A stretch of DNA of 10,628 bases from Gemmatimonadota bacterium. GTDB taxonomy: Bacteria; Gemmatimonadota; Gemmatimonadetes; Longimicrobiales; Gaopeijiaceae. The stretch covers positions 1 to 10,628 of the forward strand of contig PCCM01000144.1 of the NCBI GenBank assembly GCA_002731735.1, given 5' to 3'. Position numbers and translations under genes: made by a program. Each line of letters begins with the position of its first letter. The stretch's first letter is position 1. The notes under the pieces are model-generated. The model saw nothing but the letters and a program-made list of their open reading frames with translations. It was not told the origin of the DNA and did no database searches. This document shows positions 1 through 7,434 of the stretch, in pieces.

Positions 1-190
1 AGGCGGCGGCGACTCGAGGCCATCCCAGCTTCCTACCCTCCCACTCCATGTGGACGCTGAACCCCAGGGAACGCAGGAACGCATGCTCCGCCTGTTCCAT
101 GAAAACATAGAACCGGGAGAAGTGGGCGATCTGCGCCGTGTCCGTGTCCTCGAATTCGAGGAGTCGTCTGGTGCGAAATTCGGAGACCAT
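1..190 (-). CDS. Hotdog-fold acyl-CoA thioesterase, 4HBT/YbgC-like (N-terminal 63 residues, runs off the left edge)
   Basis: Probable thioesterase that hydrolyses an acyl- or aryl-CoA (or acyl-ACP) thioester in the cytoplasm. The frame opens with ATG at 190-188 and is still open at base 1, so only the N-terminus is visible. It reads MVSEFRTRRLLEFEDTD, then TAQIAHFSRFYVFMEQAEHA. The EFxDTDxxxIxHFxxxYxFMExAEHAF pattern is the start of the 4HBT/YbgC hotdog family. Asp17 falls where the catalytic Asp17 of Pseudomonas 4-hydroxybenzoyl-CoA thioesterase sits. The usual Gly three residues later is Gln20 here. The start codon overlaps the stop of the preceding membrane-protein gene by one base (TGATG), so translation is probably coupled. 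Substrate is unknown; an aryl-CoA would fit the chorismate lyase and CoA ligase upstream, but that is inference. Confidence 0.8.
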   Translation of the reverse strand, partial: MVSEFRTRRLLEFEDTDTAQIAHFSRFYVFMEQAEHAFLRSLGFSVHMEWEGRKLGWPRVAAA

Positions 191-660
191 CAGGTAGGAC
201 GAAACAGCGTGACGAGGCAGCCGCCACCGGCGGCCATGACGATGCCGAGCAGGAAGGGCCAGTTGAGACTGGCCAACCCTCCTACGGGAGGGTGCACGGC
301 CATGGCGACGCAGGCGTTGACGATGGGAGCGCCGGCAAACACGATGGCCATCACCACAGCAGGCGTACCCTTGGCGCCGAAGGCCAGCAGAATGCCGAAA
401 GCCCCCACCGCTCCGGCGACGCCAGCGATGGTGGACCACATGGCCCCTTTGGCCGGCAGACTCTCCCACTGTACGCCGTTGATCTTGAGCATCAGCAGAG
501 AACCCAGAATGGCGACCAGCAGGTAGGCGATACCCACGAAGAAGAACGCTTTGTAACGGCCGTTCACCGGATCGGCCATCGACATCACACCGGTGTGCAG
601 CAGAACGCCGTAGGTTCCCCAGGAGAAGACTGTGATCAGGGCGAAGACCAGCCAGGTCAT
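190..660 (-). CDS. Five-helix DMT/EamA-like integral membrane protein
   Basis: Inner-membrane protein of 156 residues with five hydrophobic segments at about 3-22, 36-59, 73-94, 98-122 and 132-153. The sequence is rich in Gly and Ala and opens with TWLVFALITVFSWGTYGVLL. The SWGTYG entry motif and the AFGAKGTPAVVMAIVFAGAPIV stretch around helices 3 and 4 resemble one repeat of the drug/metabolite transporter (EamA-like) superfamily. Full DMT carriers have ten helices, so this is a half-size version that would need to dimerise to transport anything. The ATG overlaps the TGA of the glycosyltransferase by four bases (ATGA) and is preceded by a good ribosome binding site. Its own stop overlaps the thioesterase start. 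Substrate cannot be read from the sequence. Family assignment is moderate; a non-transporting membrane protein is possible. Confidence 0.75.
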   Translation of the reverse strand: MTWLVFALITVFSWGTYGVLLHTGVMSMADPVNGRYKAFFFVGIAYLLVAILGSLLMLKINGVQWESLPAKGAMWSTIAGVAGAVGAFGILLAFGAKGTPAVVMAIVFAGAPIVNACVAMAVHPPVGGLASLNWPFLLGIVMAAGGGCLVTLFRPT

Positions 661-1964
661 AGGTTGTCCTTTCGTGTGAACTGTCGATAAAGATCCATTG
701 TGCGGGTGGCCATGATGTCGTCGCTGCGCGTCTGCCAGACATTATTCTGCCCCTCACGGCCGAGACGCAGGCGGTTCTCTTCATCCTCGATGAGCGCTTG
801 AATCGCATCGGCCACCGGCAGCGCCTCGGCAGCGTCCACCAGGATGCCGCCTCCGGTCTCTTCGAGCATCTCGGGGAAGGCACCGTGCCGTGGCTGCACG
901 ACGGGCACACCGTTGGCGAGGGCCTCGAGGACGTAGAGCCCCTTGGGTTCGTGGTACGGCGCGGGAACGGTAAGCACGTGCAGTCCACGCAGAAAGTCGA
1001 TCTTCGCACGTCGGTCGACCTCGCCGATGACGTTGAACAGCTCTCCCAGTCCACGGGACTGCAGGCGTTGGTGAATGCCGTCCAGATAGGCGCGGTCGGA
1101 ATCACCCAGCCACCCGGCAACTTCGAGTCGGATCGCCTCGTGACCCAGGCGCTCGGCGAGGATCTCGAGAGCCTCTGCGGCGATGTGAAGACCCTTCTGC
1201 GGACAGATTCTCGCGAGGAAGCCGATGCGGAAGGGTCCCTCGGCGCGAGCCGGCTGCGGCGAACCATCATGACCCTGCAGCTGCAGACCGAGAGGGACCA
1301 CGTGGAAATGATCCCGGGAGACCTGCAGATAGTCGGCCATGGCGTCGGCGTAGAAGTGACAGGGCGCGACGAAGCCGTCCACGTCCCGGGCTCGTTCGCT
1401 GAGAATCCGGCGTGCCTGGGAGCGGAAAGGTTCGATCAGTTGATCGAGAAAGATTTCCTCGCCCGCAACCTCGCATAGTACCGGAACACCTAGATCCCTC
1501 TGCAGCTGGCGCGTCATGCCCAGAAACATCGAGTTGGGCAGCTGCACGAGATCGGGTCGGAACTCGCGGCCGAGCCAGGTTACGAGGTCGTCGAGTTCCT
1601 TGCGCTGGTGCCCGTCCTCTCCCTGCAGCACCGAGACGGTGAGCGCTCCGAGATCACGGGCATCGGTGGCCGAACTCCAGCGAGAGGTGACCCAGCGCAG
1701 CAGGTCCGGACGATCGAGGACGCGTGTCAGGCCGCGCGGCAGGTGCCTGAAGAGGGAGGACTTCTGCTCGAGAAAGACATTGATCCCGCCGTAAAACACA
1801 CGCTCGAGGCTGACGCTGTCCTCGTCGGTGCGCAGCGGCGTGTAAAGCGGGATGAGGGCTACATCCAACCCCTGGCGCTGCAGAGCGGCCGACAGAGTGT
1901 TGTCGTGAATACAGCTGCCGCAGTACATACCCCCGGCGCCGGCGGCGAGATAGGCCAGACGCAC
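657..1964 (-). CDS. GT4-family (GT-B fold) glycosyltransferase
   Basis: Glycosyltransferase of 435 residues, probably a retaining enzyme that moves a sugar from a nucleotide sugar to a lipid, aryl or polysaccharide acceptor at the cytoplasmic face. Residue 1 begins VRLAYLAAGAGGMYCGSC, the Gly-rich first strand of the N-terminal Rossmann domain with an unusual CGSC. The C-terminal domain has IGFLARICPQKGLHI (about 247-261), the Arg/Lys-Gly nucleotide-binding loop. It also has the GT4 EX7E motif, EPKGLYVLE (about 339-347), followed by ALANGVPVV. I chose GTG at 1964 because homology starts there, AGGAAG lies ten bases upstream, and the gap to the symporter stop is seven bases. The frame stays open to an ATG at 2006, which would add a Ser/Pro-rich tail inside the symporter gene. 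The TGA stop overlaps the next ATG. Acceptor unknown. Confidence 0.88.
   Translation of the reverse strand: MRLAYLAAGAGGMYCGSCIHDNTLSAALQRQGLDVALIPLYTPLRTDEDSVSLERVFYGGINVFLEQKSSLFRHLPRGLTRVLDRPDLLRWVTSRWSSATDARDLGALTVSVLQGEDGHQRKELDDLVTWLGREFRPDLVQLPNSMFLGMTRQLQRDLGVPVLCEVAGEEIFLDQLIEPFRSQARRILSERARDVDGFVAPCHFYADAMADYLQVSRDHFHVVPLGLQLQGHDGSPQPARAEGPFRIGFLARICPQKGLHIAAEALEILAERLGHEAIRLEVAGWLGDSDRAYLDGIHQRLQSRGLGELFNVIGEVDRRAKIDFLRGLHVLTVPAPYHEPKGLYVLEALANGVPVVQPRHGAFPEMLEETGGGILVDAAEALPVADAIQALIEDEENRLRLGREGQNNVWQTRSDDIMATRTMDLYRQFTRKDNL
667..672 (-). promoter_or_regulatory. Ribosome binding site of the DMT-like membrane protein gene
   Basis: The minus strand reads AAAGGA followed by six bases (CAACCT) and then ATG at 660-658. 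It lies inside the 3' end of the glycosyltransferase gene. This is a well-spaced Shine-Dalgarno sequence and confirms the start even though it overlaps the upstream stop codon. Confidence 0.65.
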
Positions 1965-1971
1965 GGCTGTA

Positions 1972-3438
1972 CTACTTCCTGGCGGGGAAGAAGCGGTCGA
2001 CGACACCGGGACTGGGAGGAGAGGTGGCGAGGGAGACGACGATCATCGACGCGGCGGCGGCAAGGATGATGACGGCCACCGGCATGATACCCTCACCGCC
2101 TACCGTATACCCCCGGACCTGCCAGCCGCGCGTGAGGAAATATGTCCACAGCACGACGACGGTGCCGATGGATGCGAGGGCTCCGTATTTCGTGCTCCGC
2201 CTCCAGAACAGGGCGGCGACAACGATTGGAAACAGCGAGGCGAAGCCGGTGAAGGACCAGACTCCGAGCTGGAAGATGCTGCGCTGCGAAACCTGGGCGA
2301 TGATGTAGGTGATGGTGAGGATGAGAGCGACGAAAGCGCGTCCCCAGAACACCTGCTGTCTCTCCGACATCCTGCCGTGAAAGCCATAGTGGCGGACGAC
2401 ATCCTGGGTGAACATGGTGCCCACGGACAGCACCTGTGAGTCGAGAGAGGACATGACCGCGGCGAATACGCCCGCCGCCAGCAGACCTGCAAGCACTTCC
2501 GGCGCGTGCAGGTCGATCATGCGGACCAGCACCGAGTTCGCCGCCGGTCCCGCAAGGTTGGGAAAGTCGATGTGGCCGACGACACCGAGGATGACGCTGG
2601 GAACCCAGACGGCGGCGATACACAGCGGATAGAGGATGAGAGGTACGCGGAAGGTCTCCGCCCGCTGGGCGGTAAGCCAGTGCATGAACATGTGCGGGAA
2701 CATGCCCACCGACAGCGGGATGCAGGTATAGGTCAGCAGCTTGAGGGGCTTGATGTTCTCTCCCCGGATCAGCAGCTCCGGATGGGAGGCACCCACCGTA
2801 GCGATGGCCGTCTCCAGTCCCCCCAGCTGGCCGATGATCACCCAGAAGGCGACTCCGCCGAGAATGGTGAACACCATCGTCTGAAAGGCGTTTACCCAGG
2901 CCGTACCCCGCAGTCCCCCATAACACACGTAGGTCATGACCACCACGCAGACGAGCAAGCCGCCGGTCCACTCGGGTACCTGTCCCTTGGTGATCTGACT
3001 CAGCGTCAGGCCACCGGCCATGACGCCGATGAGGAGGTAGGGAATCAGCAGGGCGATGAGGACGACGAAGAGAACGGCGCCGACGGCATCGGAATCCCAT
3101 CGCTGCCGGAAGTACTGCACCTGGGTGATGAAGCCGTGACGCTTGCCCAGAGACCAGACACGGGTGCCGATGAAGAAGAAAACGCTGGGAATGACGAGGG
3201 CGGAGATCGACGCCATCAGAGCGAAGACACCGATACCGGCGTGATAGGCTTCGCCGGAGGCACCGAGAATGGCGAAGGCCGTCATGTTGGTCCCGAAGAG
3301 CGACATGAGCAGCAGGAAGGGACCGATGGACCGGCTGGCGACGAAGTAGTCCTCCCCCGTACCACGGAACAATCGGTGGCTGGCGAAACCGACGAAGAGG
3401 ACCATCGCCAGATAGACGGCGATGATGCCGAGAATCAT
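1972..3438 (-). CDS. Sodium:solute symporter (SSS family)
   Basis: Inner-membrane Na+-coupled symporter of 488 residues with about 13 hydrophobic helices, the usual size for the SSS (PutP/SGLT, LeuT-fold) family. Family marks are YFVASRSIGP (31-40) after helix 1, SLFGTNMTAFAILGASG (46-62) in the broken second helix, GGLRGTAWVNAFQ (174-186) matching the GGxxxVxWxDxxQ region of PutP-like proteins, and AAVMSSLDSQVL (326-337). The paired Ser330-Ser331 sit where the Na+-coordinating serines of the Na2 site lie. ATG at 3438 overlaps the TGA of the DUF3311 gene by four bases (ATGA). The frame extends upstream to 3603, but those 55 codons encode an Arg/His-rich, non-membrane peptide overlapping DUF3311, so I reject that start. 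Substrate is not readable; SSS carriers take up sugars, organic acids, amino acids or nucleosides. Confidence 0.92.
   Translation of the reverse strand: MILGIIAVYLAMVLFVGFASHRLFRGTGEDYFVASRSIGPFLLLMSLFGTNMTAFAILGASGEAYHAGIGVFALMASISALVIPSVFFFIGTRVWSLGKRHGFITQVQYFRQRWDSDAVGAVLFVVLIALLIPYLLIGVMAGGLTLSQITKGQVPEWTGGLLVCVVVMTYVCYGGLRGTAWVNAFQTMVFTILGGVAFWVIIGQLGGLETAIATVGASHPELLIRGENIKPLKLLTYTCIPLSVGMFPHMFMHWLTAQRAETFRVPLILYPLCIAAVWVPSVILGVVGHIDFPNLAGPAANSVLVRMIDLHAPEVLAGLLAAGVFAAVMSSLDSQVLSVGTMFTQDVVRHYGFHGRMSERQQVFWGRAFVALILTITYIIAQVSQRSIFQLGVWSFTGFASLFPIVVAALFWRRSTKYGALASIGTVVVLWTYFLTRGWQVRGYTVGGEGIMPVAVIILAAAASMIVVSLATSPPSPGVVDRFFPARK
1975..1980 (-). promoter_or_regulatory. Putative ribosome binding site supporting the GTG start of the glycosyltransferase
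   Basis: The minus strand reads AGGAAG, ten bases before GTG at 1964-1962, within the last codons of the symporter gene. It favours the GTG start over the upstream ATG at 2006. Spacing is at the long end of normal. Confidence 0.4.
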
Positions 3439-3662
3439 GAGGGCTCGGTCTCCGGCGTGTCGGCGTCCAACACCTCGAGATGTGTCGGCCACGCCCGGGT
3501 GACGAGCAGGTACAGAGTGAGCGATGCGGCGAAACAGAATCCGATGTGATAGACCAATCCCACCGGCAGACCGGCGATCAGTGTGGCGTCGTTCCACAAC
3601 CACAGATCGTTGTGCAGCAGGTAGAGTACCGGGAGCAGTGCGTAGATAAGCTTGCGGGTCAT
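3435..3662 (-). CDS. DUF3311 family small membrane protein
   Basis: Inner-membrane protein of 75 residues with two predicted helices, about 6-22 (IYALLPVLYLLHNDLWLW) and 34-57 (GLPVGLVYHIGFCFAASLTL), and an acidic C-terminal tail (DADTPETEPS). The pattern LLPVLYLLHNDLWLWND followed by GLPVGLVYHIGF is characteristic of DUF3311, which is commonly encoded just before SSS symporters. It may be a partner or stabilising subunit, in the way small YhdT-type proteins accompany PanF; that role is inference. The start ATG lies one base after the TGA of the PQQ-propeller gene (TGATATG). The stop overlaps the symporter start by four bases, so the pair is very likely cotranslated. Confidence 0.88.
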   Translation of the reverse strand: MTRKLIYALLPVLYLLHNDLWLWNDATLIAGLPVGLVYHIGFCFAASLTLYLLVTRAWPTHLEVLDADTPETEPS

Positions 3663-3663
3663 A

Positions 3664-4917
3664 TCATTGGGGCCCTTTGTCGTCGGCTGTGACGATCCAC
3701 GACGTGAGATGAGAGACGTCCTTTACCAGCAACCGGTTGCCCACCGGGGCAGGGTGGGACCAGGTTGGCGAATCTGCTACCACGTATTTGCTGACCAGGT
3801 CAAAAGCGGAACCCGTCTTCTTCACCACCTGGAGCGCGGCCCCCGCCGATTGCACCAGAAGGCTGCCGCCGATGTCGACGATGACGGCGTTGTCCCCGAC
3901 TCCGGGCGGTCCCCGCCACAGGGTCTCTCCGGTCTTGGCATCGAGGCAGAACAACCGTCCCCTCTGGGAATTCGTCAACCCGAACAGCAGGCTGTCGCCG
4001 ACGACGGGGGAGTTCATGTACATCGACAAGCCGCGATTGTGCCAGACCGTATCCGGGCGCCACTGGCCGTCCTCGTGGACGATGCGCATGGCGTGGGTGC
4101 CCTGTTCGAGTCCGGAGAACACGACGATGCCGCCGCCCAGCGATAGCGGCGTGACGACGTTCTGATCGTGCGGGGTGGTGAAGGGTAGCCGCCACAACTC
4201 CTCTCCCGTCACCGGGTCCACGGCGAGGCAGTAGTGCTCGGTCTGGGTGATCAGCTGCGGGTTGCCCTCAACCTCGATCACGATGGGGGACGCGTACCCC
4301 GGCCCGTCGTCAGACCAGCGCCAACGCTCGCTGCCGTCGCTGACGGCGTAGGCGACGAGGGCGCCCTGGCCGCGCCCTCCCAGGTGCGTGACGACGACAT
4401 CGCCGAAGACAATGGGTGAGGCCGCCGTACCGAAGAGGGGAGCGTTGAGCGGAAAATCAGGGATGTGTCGCCACAACAACTCACCGGAGGCCGCATCGAA
4501 AGCCGACAGAATTTCGGTGATCCCCAGGGTGAACAGGCGGCCATCAGCAACCACGGGGGTGGACTTGGGGCCCTTGCCGTGATCGCGGGCATTCGGATTC
4601 ATCTCGTACGGGGCGGGATAGGTCCGTCGCCACTTGAGCTGTCCACTGCCCAGGGCGAAGCGCGACACCGTCTCTTCGTCATCGAGCCGGGTGTGCAGGA
4701 AGACACTCTCACCGGACACGACGGGTGATGAGTGACCGGTCCCGACATTGACCTGCCATTCCAGCCGGAGGCTGTCGGGCCAGACGGCGGGAGTCTGAAA
4801 GTCCAGTGTCCTGCCGTCTCGATCTGGTCCTCGCCATTGGGGCCAGTCCCGGGCAAGGGCCGGCTCACCGTCAGATGAAATGGCCAGCAGCAGCCCTGTC
4901 AGGAGCAAACGAATCAC
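3664..4917 (-). CDS. Exported PQQ-like beta-propeller repeat protein
   Basis: Secreted or periplasmic eight-bladed-type propeller of 417 residues. From the GTG at 4917 it starts with a signal peptide (MIRLLLTGLLLAISSDGEPALA) ending ALA before RDWPQWRGPDRDG, the WPQWRGP entry motif typical of Planctomycetota and Acidobacteriota PQQ-like proteins. At least five blades carry the tryptophan-docking strand: LGSGQLKWRR (about 89-98), FDAASGELLWRH (140-151), AVSDGSERWRW (191-201), VDPVTGEELWRL (233-244), LDAKTGETLWRG (325-336). I see no PQQ-dehydrogenase Ca2+ or quinone ligands, so this is probably a binding or scaffold protein, not an enzyme. GTG at 4917-4915 overlaps the upstream TGA by four bases (GTGA). 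Another GTG at 4944 is preceded by GGGAG and would add nine residues; either start leaves the signal peptide intact. Function in this operon unknown. Confidence 0.87.
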   Translation of the reverse strand: MIRLLLTGLLLAISSDGEPALARDWPQWRGPDRDGRTLDFQTPAVWPDSLRLEWQVNVGTGHSSPVVSGESVFLHTRLDDEETVSRFALGSGQLKWRRTYPAPYEMNPNARDHGKGPKSTPVVADGRLFTLGITEILSAFDAASGELLWRHIPDFPLNAPLFGTAASPIVFGDVVVTHLGGRGQGALVAYAVSDGSERWRWSDDGPGYASPIVIEVEGNPQLITQTEHYCLAVDPVTGEELWRLPFTTPHDQNVVTPLSLGGGIVVFSGLEQGTHAMRIVHEDGQWRPDTVWHNRGLSMYMNSPVVGDSLLFGLTNSQRGRLFCLDAKTGETLWRGPPGVGDNAVIVDIGGSLLVQSAGAALQVVKKTGSAFDLVSKYVVADSPTWSHPAPVGNRLLVKDVSHLTSWIVTADDKGPQ

Positions 4918-6155
4918 AGCTCCATGTCTTCGGGCAGTTCGCACATTTCTCCCATCGGTTGAAAGACCTCGCCGACGCTGTCGGCGGTAAGGTTGCCGCT
5001 GAGGATGTCGACGATCCCCTGTTTGCAGTGCGGATGCGCCTTGAGAAACCGGGCGAAGCTGAAGTCCCGGGTGTAGAAAGCGTACACGAGTTTGCGCACC
5101 GCCTCCATGCCGCGGGTGAATTCAGGTCCAAAGGCCCCCAGACGATCGGCGGAGGTATCACCGTCGCGCAACGCAGCACAGATCGTGTCCGCCGCCATCT
5201 CCCCGGACTGGAGGGCCAGCAGCACGCCGGAGGAATACACGGGATCGAGAAAGCCGAAGGCGTCCCCCACCAGGACCCACCCGTCCCCGGCGATACGATC
5301 GGCGCGGTAGGAGAAGTCCTTGGTGACCTTGGCGGGGAAGAGCTGGCGTGCCGGTGCCAGGCGCTCCTGCATAGGCAGGCACTTGGCCAACTCCTCAGCG
5401 AAGATCTCGTCGTCGTCCAGCCCCTTACGGCTCTGCAGCAAATAGTCGAGGTCACCCACCACGCCGACACTCACCCGATCGTCGGGCAGGGGGATGTACC
5501 AGAACCAGGAGTCCTTGTTCTGTGTGTGCAGGATGAGAGTGGCACCCTCGTCGATGCCGTCGTCGCGTACGCCACCGCGAAAATGGGTGAACACCGAGGC
5601 CTTCTTCAGCGTCGGCTCCGTCGCCTTGACCCGGAGACGCCTGGCGATGAGAGCGCTCTGACCGCTGGCGTCGACGGTGACGGAGGCTTCGATCTCGACG
5701 ACCTGCTTGTCGGGCAATCTCGCTCGAACCCCGGTGGCGCGCTCGCCGTCAAAGAGGACGTCGAGGACCATCGCCCCCTGCACGATCTCGGCCCCCTTGT
5801 CCCGGGCGTTGTCCAGCAGCAGCCGATCGAACTCACTGCGCAGCACCTGCCAGGTGACAGAGCAGTCACGGGGATCGTTCTCGGAGAAGTAGAAGGGAGC
5901 CGACGCCTTGCCCGAGCCGCCGAAGAACTGGACGCTGTGCTTGCGCACGAAGGCGCTGGCGCCGAGCCGATCGAGGACGCCGAGACGTTTGAAGGTCCAG
6001 TAGGTGGCCGGCATCAGGGACTCGCCCACCTTGAAGGCGGGAGTCGGCTCACGCTCCAGCAGCAGCGTACGGAATCCCTGCTCTGCCACAAGCGCCGCCA
6101 CCGTCGATCCGGCGGGCCCGCCGCCGATGACGACGACGTCGAAGCGCTTATCCAT
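4914..6155 (-). CDS. FAD-dependent oxidoreductase of the flavin-halogenase / geranylgeranyl-reductase-like superfamily
   Basis: Flavoenzyme of 413 residues. The N-terminal FAD site is VVVIGGGPAGSTVAALVAEQG (7-27), followed by LLEREP (32-37) and FKVGESLMP (41-49). Further marks are VDASGQSALIARRL (161-174) and the GDAFGFLDPVYSSGVLLAL FAD-ribityl motif (297-315). Two features match flavin-dependent halogenases: WFWYIP (217-222), the WxWxIP motif, and FLDPVYSSG (302-310), the FxxPxxSxG motif. Lys72 in FVRKHSVQFF lies in the region where halogenases keep the active-site lysine. It may halogenate, hydroxylate or dehydrogenate an aryl or acyl thioester; the close non-halogenating relatives share some of these motifs, so the reaction is not settled. 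ATG at 6155 overlaps the ligase TAA by eight bases. The stop overlaps the PQQ-propeller GTG. Placement right after a CoA ligase suggests a thioester-bound substrate. Confidence 0.87.
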   Translation of the reverse strand: MDKRFDVVVIGGGPAGSTVAALVAEQGFRTLLLEREPTPAFKVGESLMPATYWTFKRLGVLDRLGASAFVRKHSVQFFGGSGKASAPFYFSENDPRDCSVTWQVLRSEFDRLLLDNARDKGAEIVQGAMVLDVLFDGERATGVRARLPDKQVVEIEASVTVDASGQSALIARRLRVKATEPTLKKASVFTHFRGGVRDDGIDEGATLILHTQNKDSWFWYIPLPDDRVSVGVVGDLDYLLQSRKGLDDDEIFAEELAKCLPMQERLAPARQLFPAKVTKDFSYRADRIAGDGWVLVGDAFGFLDPVYSSGVLLALQSGEMAADTICAALRDGDTSADRLGAFGPEFTRGMEAVRKLVYAFYTRDFSFARFLKAHPHCKQGIVDILSGNLTADSVGEVFQPMGEMCELPEDMEL

Positions 6156-7434
6156 TCTGTCCCAGCTGACGGTGATCGGTGACCCTGCGGGCTTTCAGCT
6201 CGAAGCGGGGAAGAGATCCGCACGCCACCGCCCGCACTCGAGGTCGCAGGGCAAGTCCCCTGTATAGCTCGGCGGCGAGTCCCTCGACGACGGCCTCGGC
6301 GCCGTCTTCGACTTCGACTTCGATCTCCAGCTCATCCATGGCACCGGGTCGGCGCACGTGCACGGCGAACTCACCAACCTGGGGGAAGCCGCGAACGACG
6401 TTCTCGATAAGGCTCGGGTAGACGTTGATCCCACGGATCACCAGAGCGTCGTCGAGCCTGCCGATGACGCCACCCTCGAGGCGCCGGAAGGTGCGTCCGC
6501 AAGCGCACGAACCTGCCTCGTGCCAGCGCACCCGGTCACCGGTGCGGTAACGGATCACCGGCATGCCGGTGCGCCCCAGATTGGTGATGATGAGCTCTCC
6601 CTCGTTCGCTGGCTGGTCGCTCTGCGGATCGATGATCTCGAAGATGAACTGGTCTTCGTTGAGATGCAGCCCGTCCTGCTCGGTGCACTCGAAGCCCCAG
6701 GCGCCGACTTCGGTGGCGCCGGCGTGGTCGAAGCAGCGCGCTCCCCAGGCTTGCTCGATGCGCGCCTTGGTGGCGGGCAAACCGGCGCCGGGCTCACCGG
6801 CGTGGATGGTGACATGCACCGATGTATCCCGCACCAGATCGAGTCCCTGGGCGGCGGCGACCTCCGCCAAGTGGAGGGCGTAGGTCGGCGTACATACGAG
6901 CACGGTAGCCTTGTTGAAGGCGAGCGCTTCCAGTCGCTGAACCGATGACATTCCTCCACCGGGGATAGCCATCGCGCCGAGCAATCTCGCGCCCTCGTGG
7001 GCGCTCCAGAAGCCGATGAAAGGACCGAAGGACGCGGCGAGGAAGATTCGATCCTCGCCGGTGACGCCGGCCCCTCCGTACACCGCCTCCCAACCGCGTC
7101 CGAACCAAGTCCAGCTGTCTTCCGTGTCGAGCCAGCGGAGGCGCTCTCCCGTGGTGCCGGAGGTCTGGTGGACGCGGACATACCGCTGGGCAGGATAGGT
7201 GAGATTGGTTCCGTAGGGAGGATTCTCGGCCTGATCGACGGAGAGCTCTTGCTTGGTGGTAAAGGGCAGGTCGGTGTACTGCTGCAACGTGGCTACGTCG
7301 TCGGCACTCTCCACACCGGCGGCCCGCAGCTTGGCCGCGTAAAAGGGGTTGCTCGACAATACCTCTGTCAGCAGGGTCTGCAGCTGACACAGCTGCGCCG
7401 CCTGCCGCTGGCTGTGATCGACTTTCCCCTTCAC
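6148..7434 (-). CDS. PaaK-like AMP-forming ligase (phenylacetate-CoA ligase family)
   Basis: Cytoplasmic adenylate-forming enzyme of 428 residues, the usual PaaK size, activating a carboxylic acid, probably aromatic, to an acyl-AMP and then a CoA (or ACP) thioester. Positions from the GTG at 7434: the ATP-binding loop QTSGTTGE (90-97), DHAGATEVGAWGFEC (236-250), YRTGDRV (296-302), the CxCG metal-type loop SCACGRTFRRLEGG (309-322), and the hinge GRLDDALVIRGINVYPSLIE (325-344). The C-terminal LPRFELKARRV (408-418) has Lys415 as the likely catalytic lysine. GTG overlaps the chorismate-lyase TGA by four bases (GTGA). An ATG at 7470 would add 12 residues but has no visible ribosome site. The adjacent chorismate lyase makes 4-hydroxybenzoate the natural candidate substrate, which is inference. 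Confidence 0.88.
   Translation of the reverse strand: MKGKVDHSQRQAAQLCQLQTLLTEVLSSNPFYAAKLRAAGVESADDVATLQQYTDLPFTTKQELSVDQAENPPYGTNLTYPAQRYVRVHQTSGTTGERLRWLDTEDSWTWFGRGWEAVYGGAGVTGEDRIFLAASFGPFIGFWSAHEGARLLGAMAIPGGGMSSVQRLEALAFNKATVLVCTPTYALHLAEVAAAQGLDLVRDTSVHVTIHAGEPGAGLPATKARIEQAWGARCFDHAGATEVGAWGFECTEQDGLHLNEDQFIFEIIDPQSDQPANEGELIITNLGRTGMPVIRYRTGDRVRWHEAGSCACGRTFRRLEGGVIGRLDDALVIRGINVYPSLIENVVRGFPQVGEFAVHVRRPGAMDELEIEVEVEDGAEAVVEGLAAELYRGLALRPRVRAVACGSLPRFELKARRVTDHRQLGQNG

Noticed and set aside
33..227. Minus-strand open frame of 64 codons at the left edge
   Set aside because: It is out of frame with the hotdog thioesterase, which shows the family motif and couples to the upstream stop codon.
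2093..3100. Minus-strand open frame of 335 codons in another frame of the symporter
   Set aside because: Arg/His/Pro-rich translation typical of a shifted frame. The symporter frame shows helices and family motifs throughout.
2506..3549. Plus-strand open frame of 347 codons
   Set aside because: Antisense to the symporter. Its very acidic, Gly/Asp/Glu/His-rich text is what reversed membrane-helix codons give.
3439..3603. N-terminal extension of the symporter to a start at 3603
   Set aside because: The 55 added residues are Arg/His-rich, overlap the DUF3311 gene, and precede the normal SSS start (MILGIIAVYLAMVLF).
4806..6182. Long plus-strand open frame (458 codons)
   Set aside because: It lies opposite the FAD enzyme, whose motifs are unmistakable. 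Its translation is low-complexity with no family marks, a common antisense shadow in GC-rich DNA.
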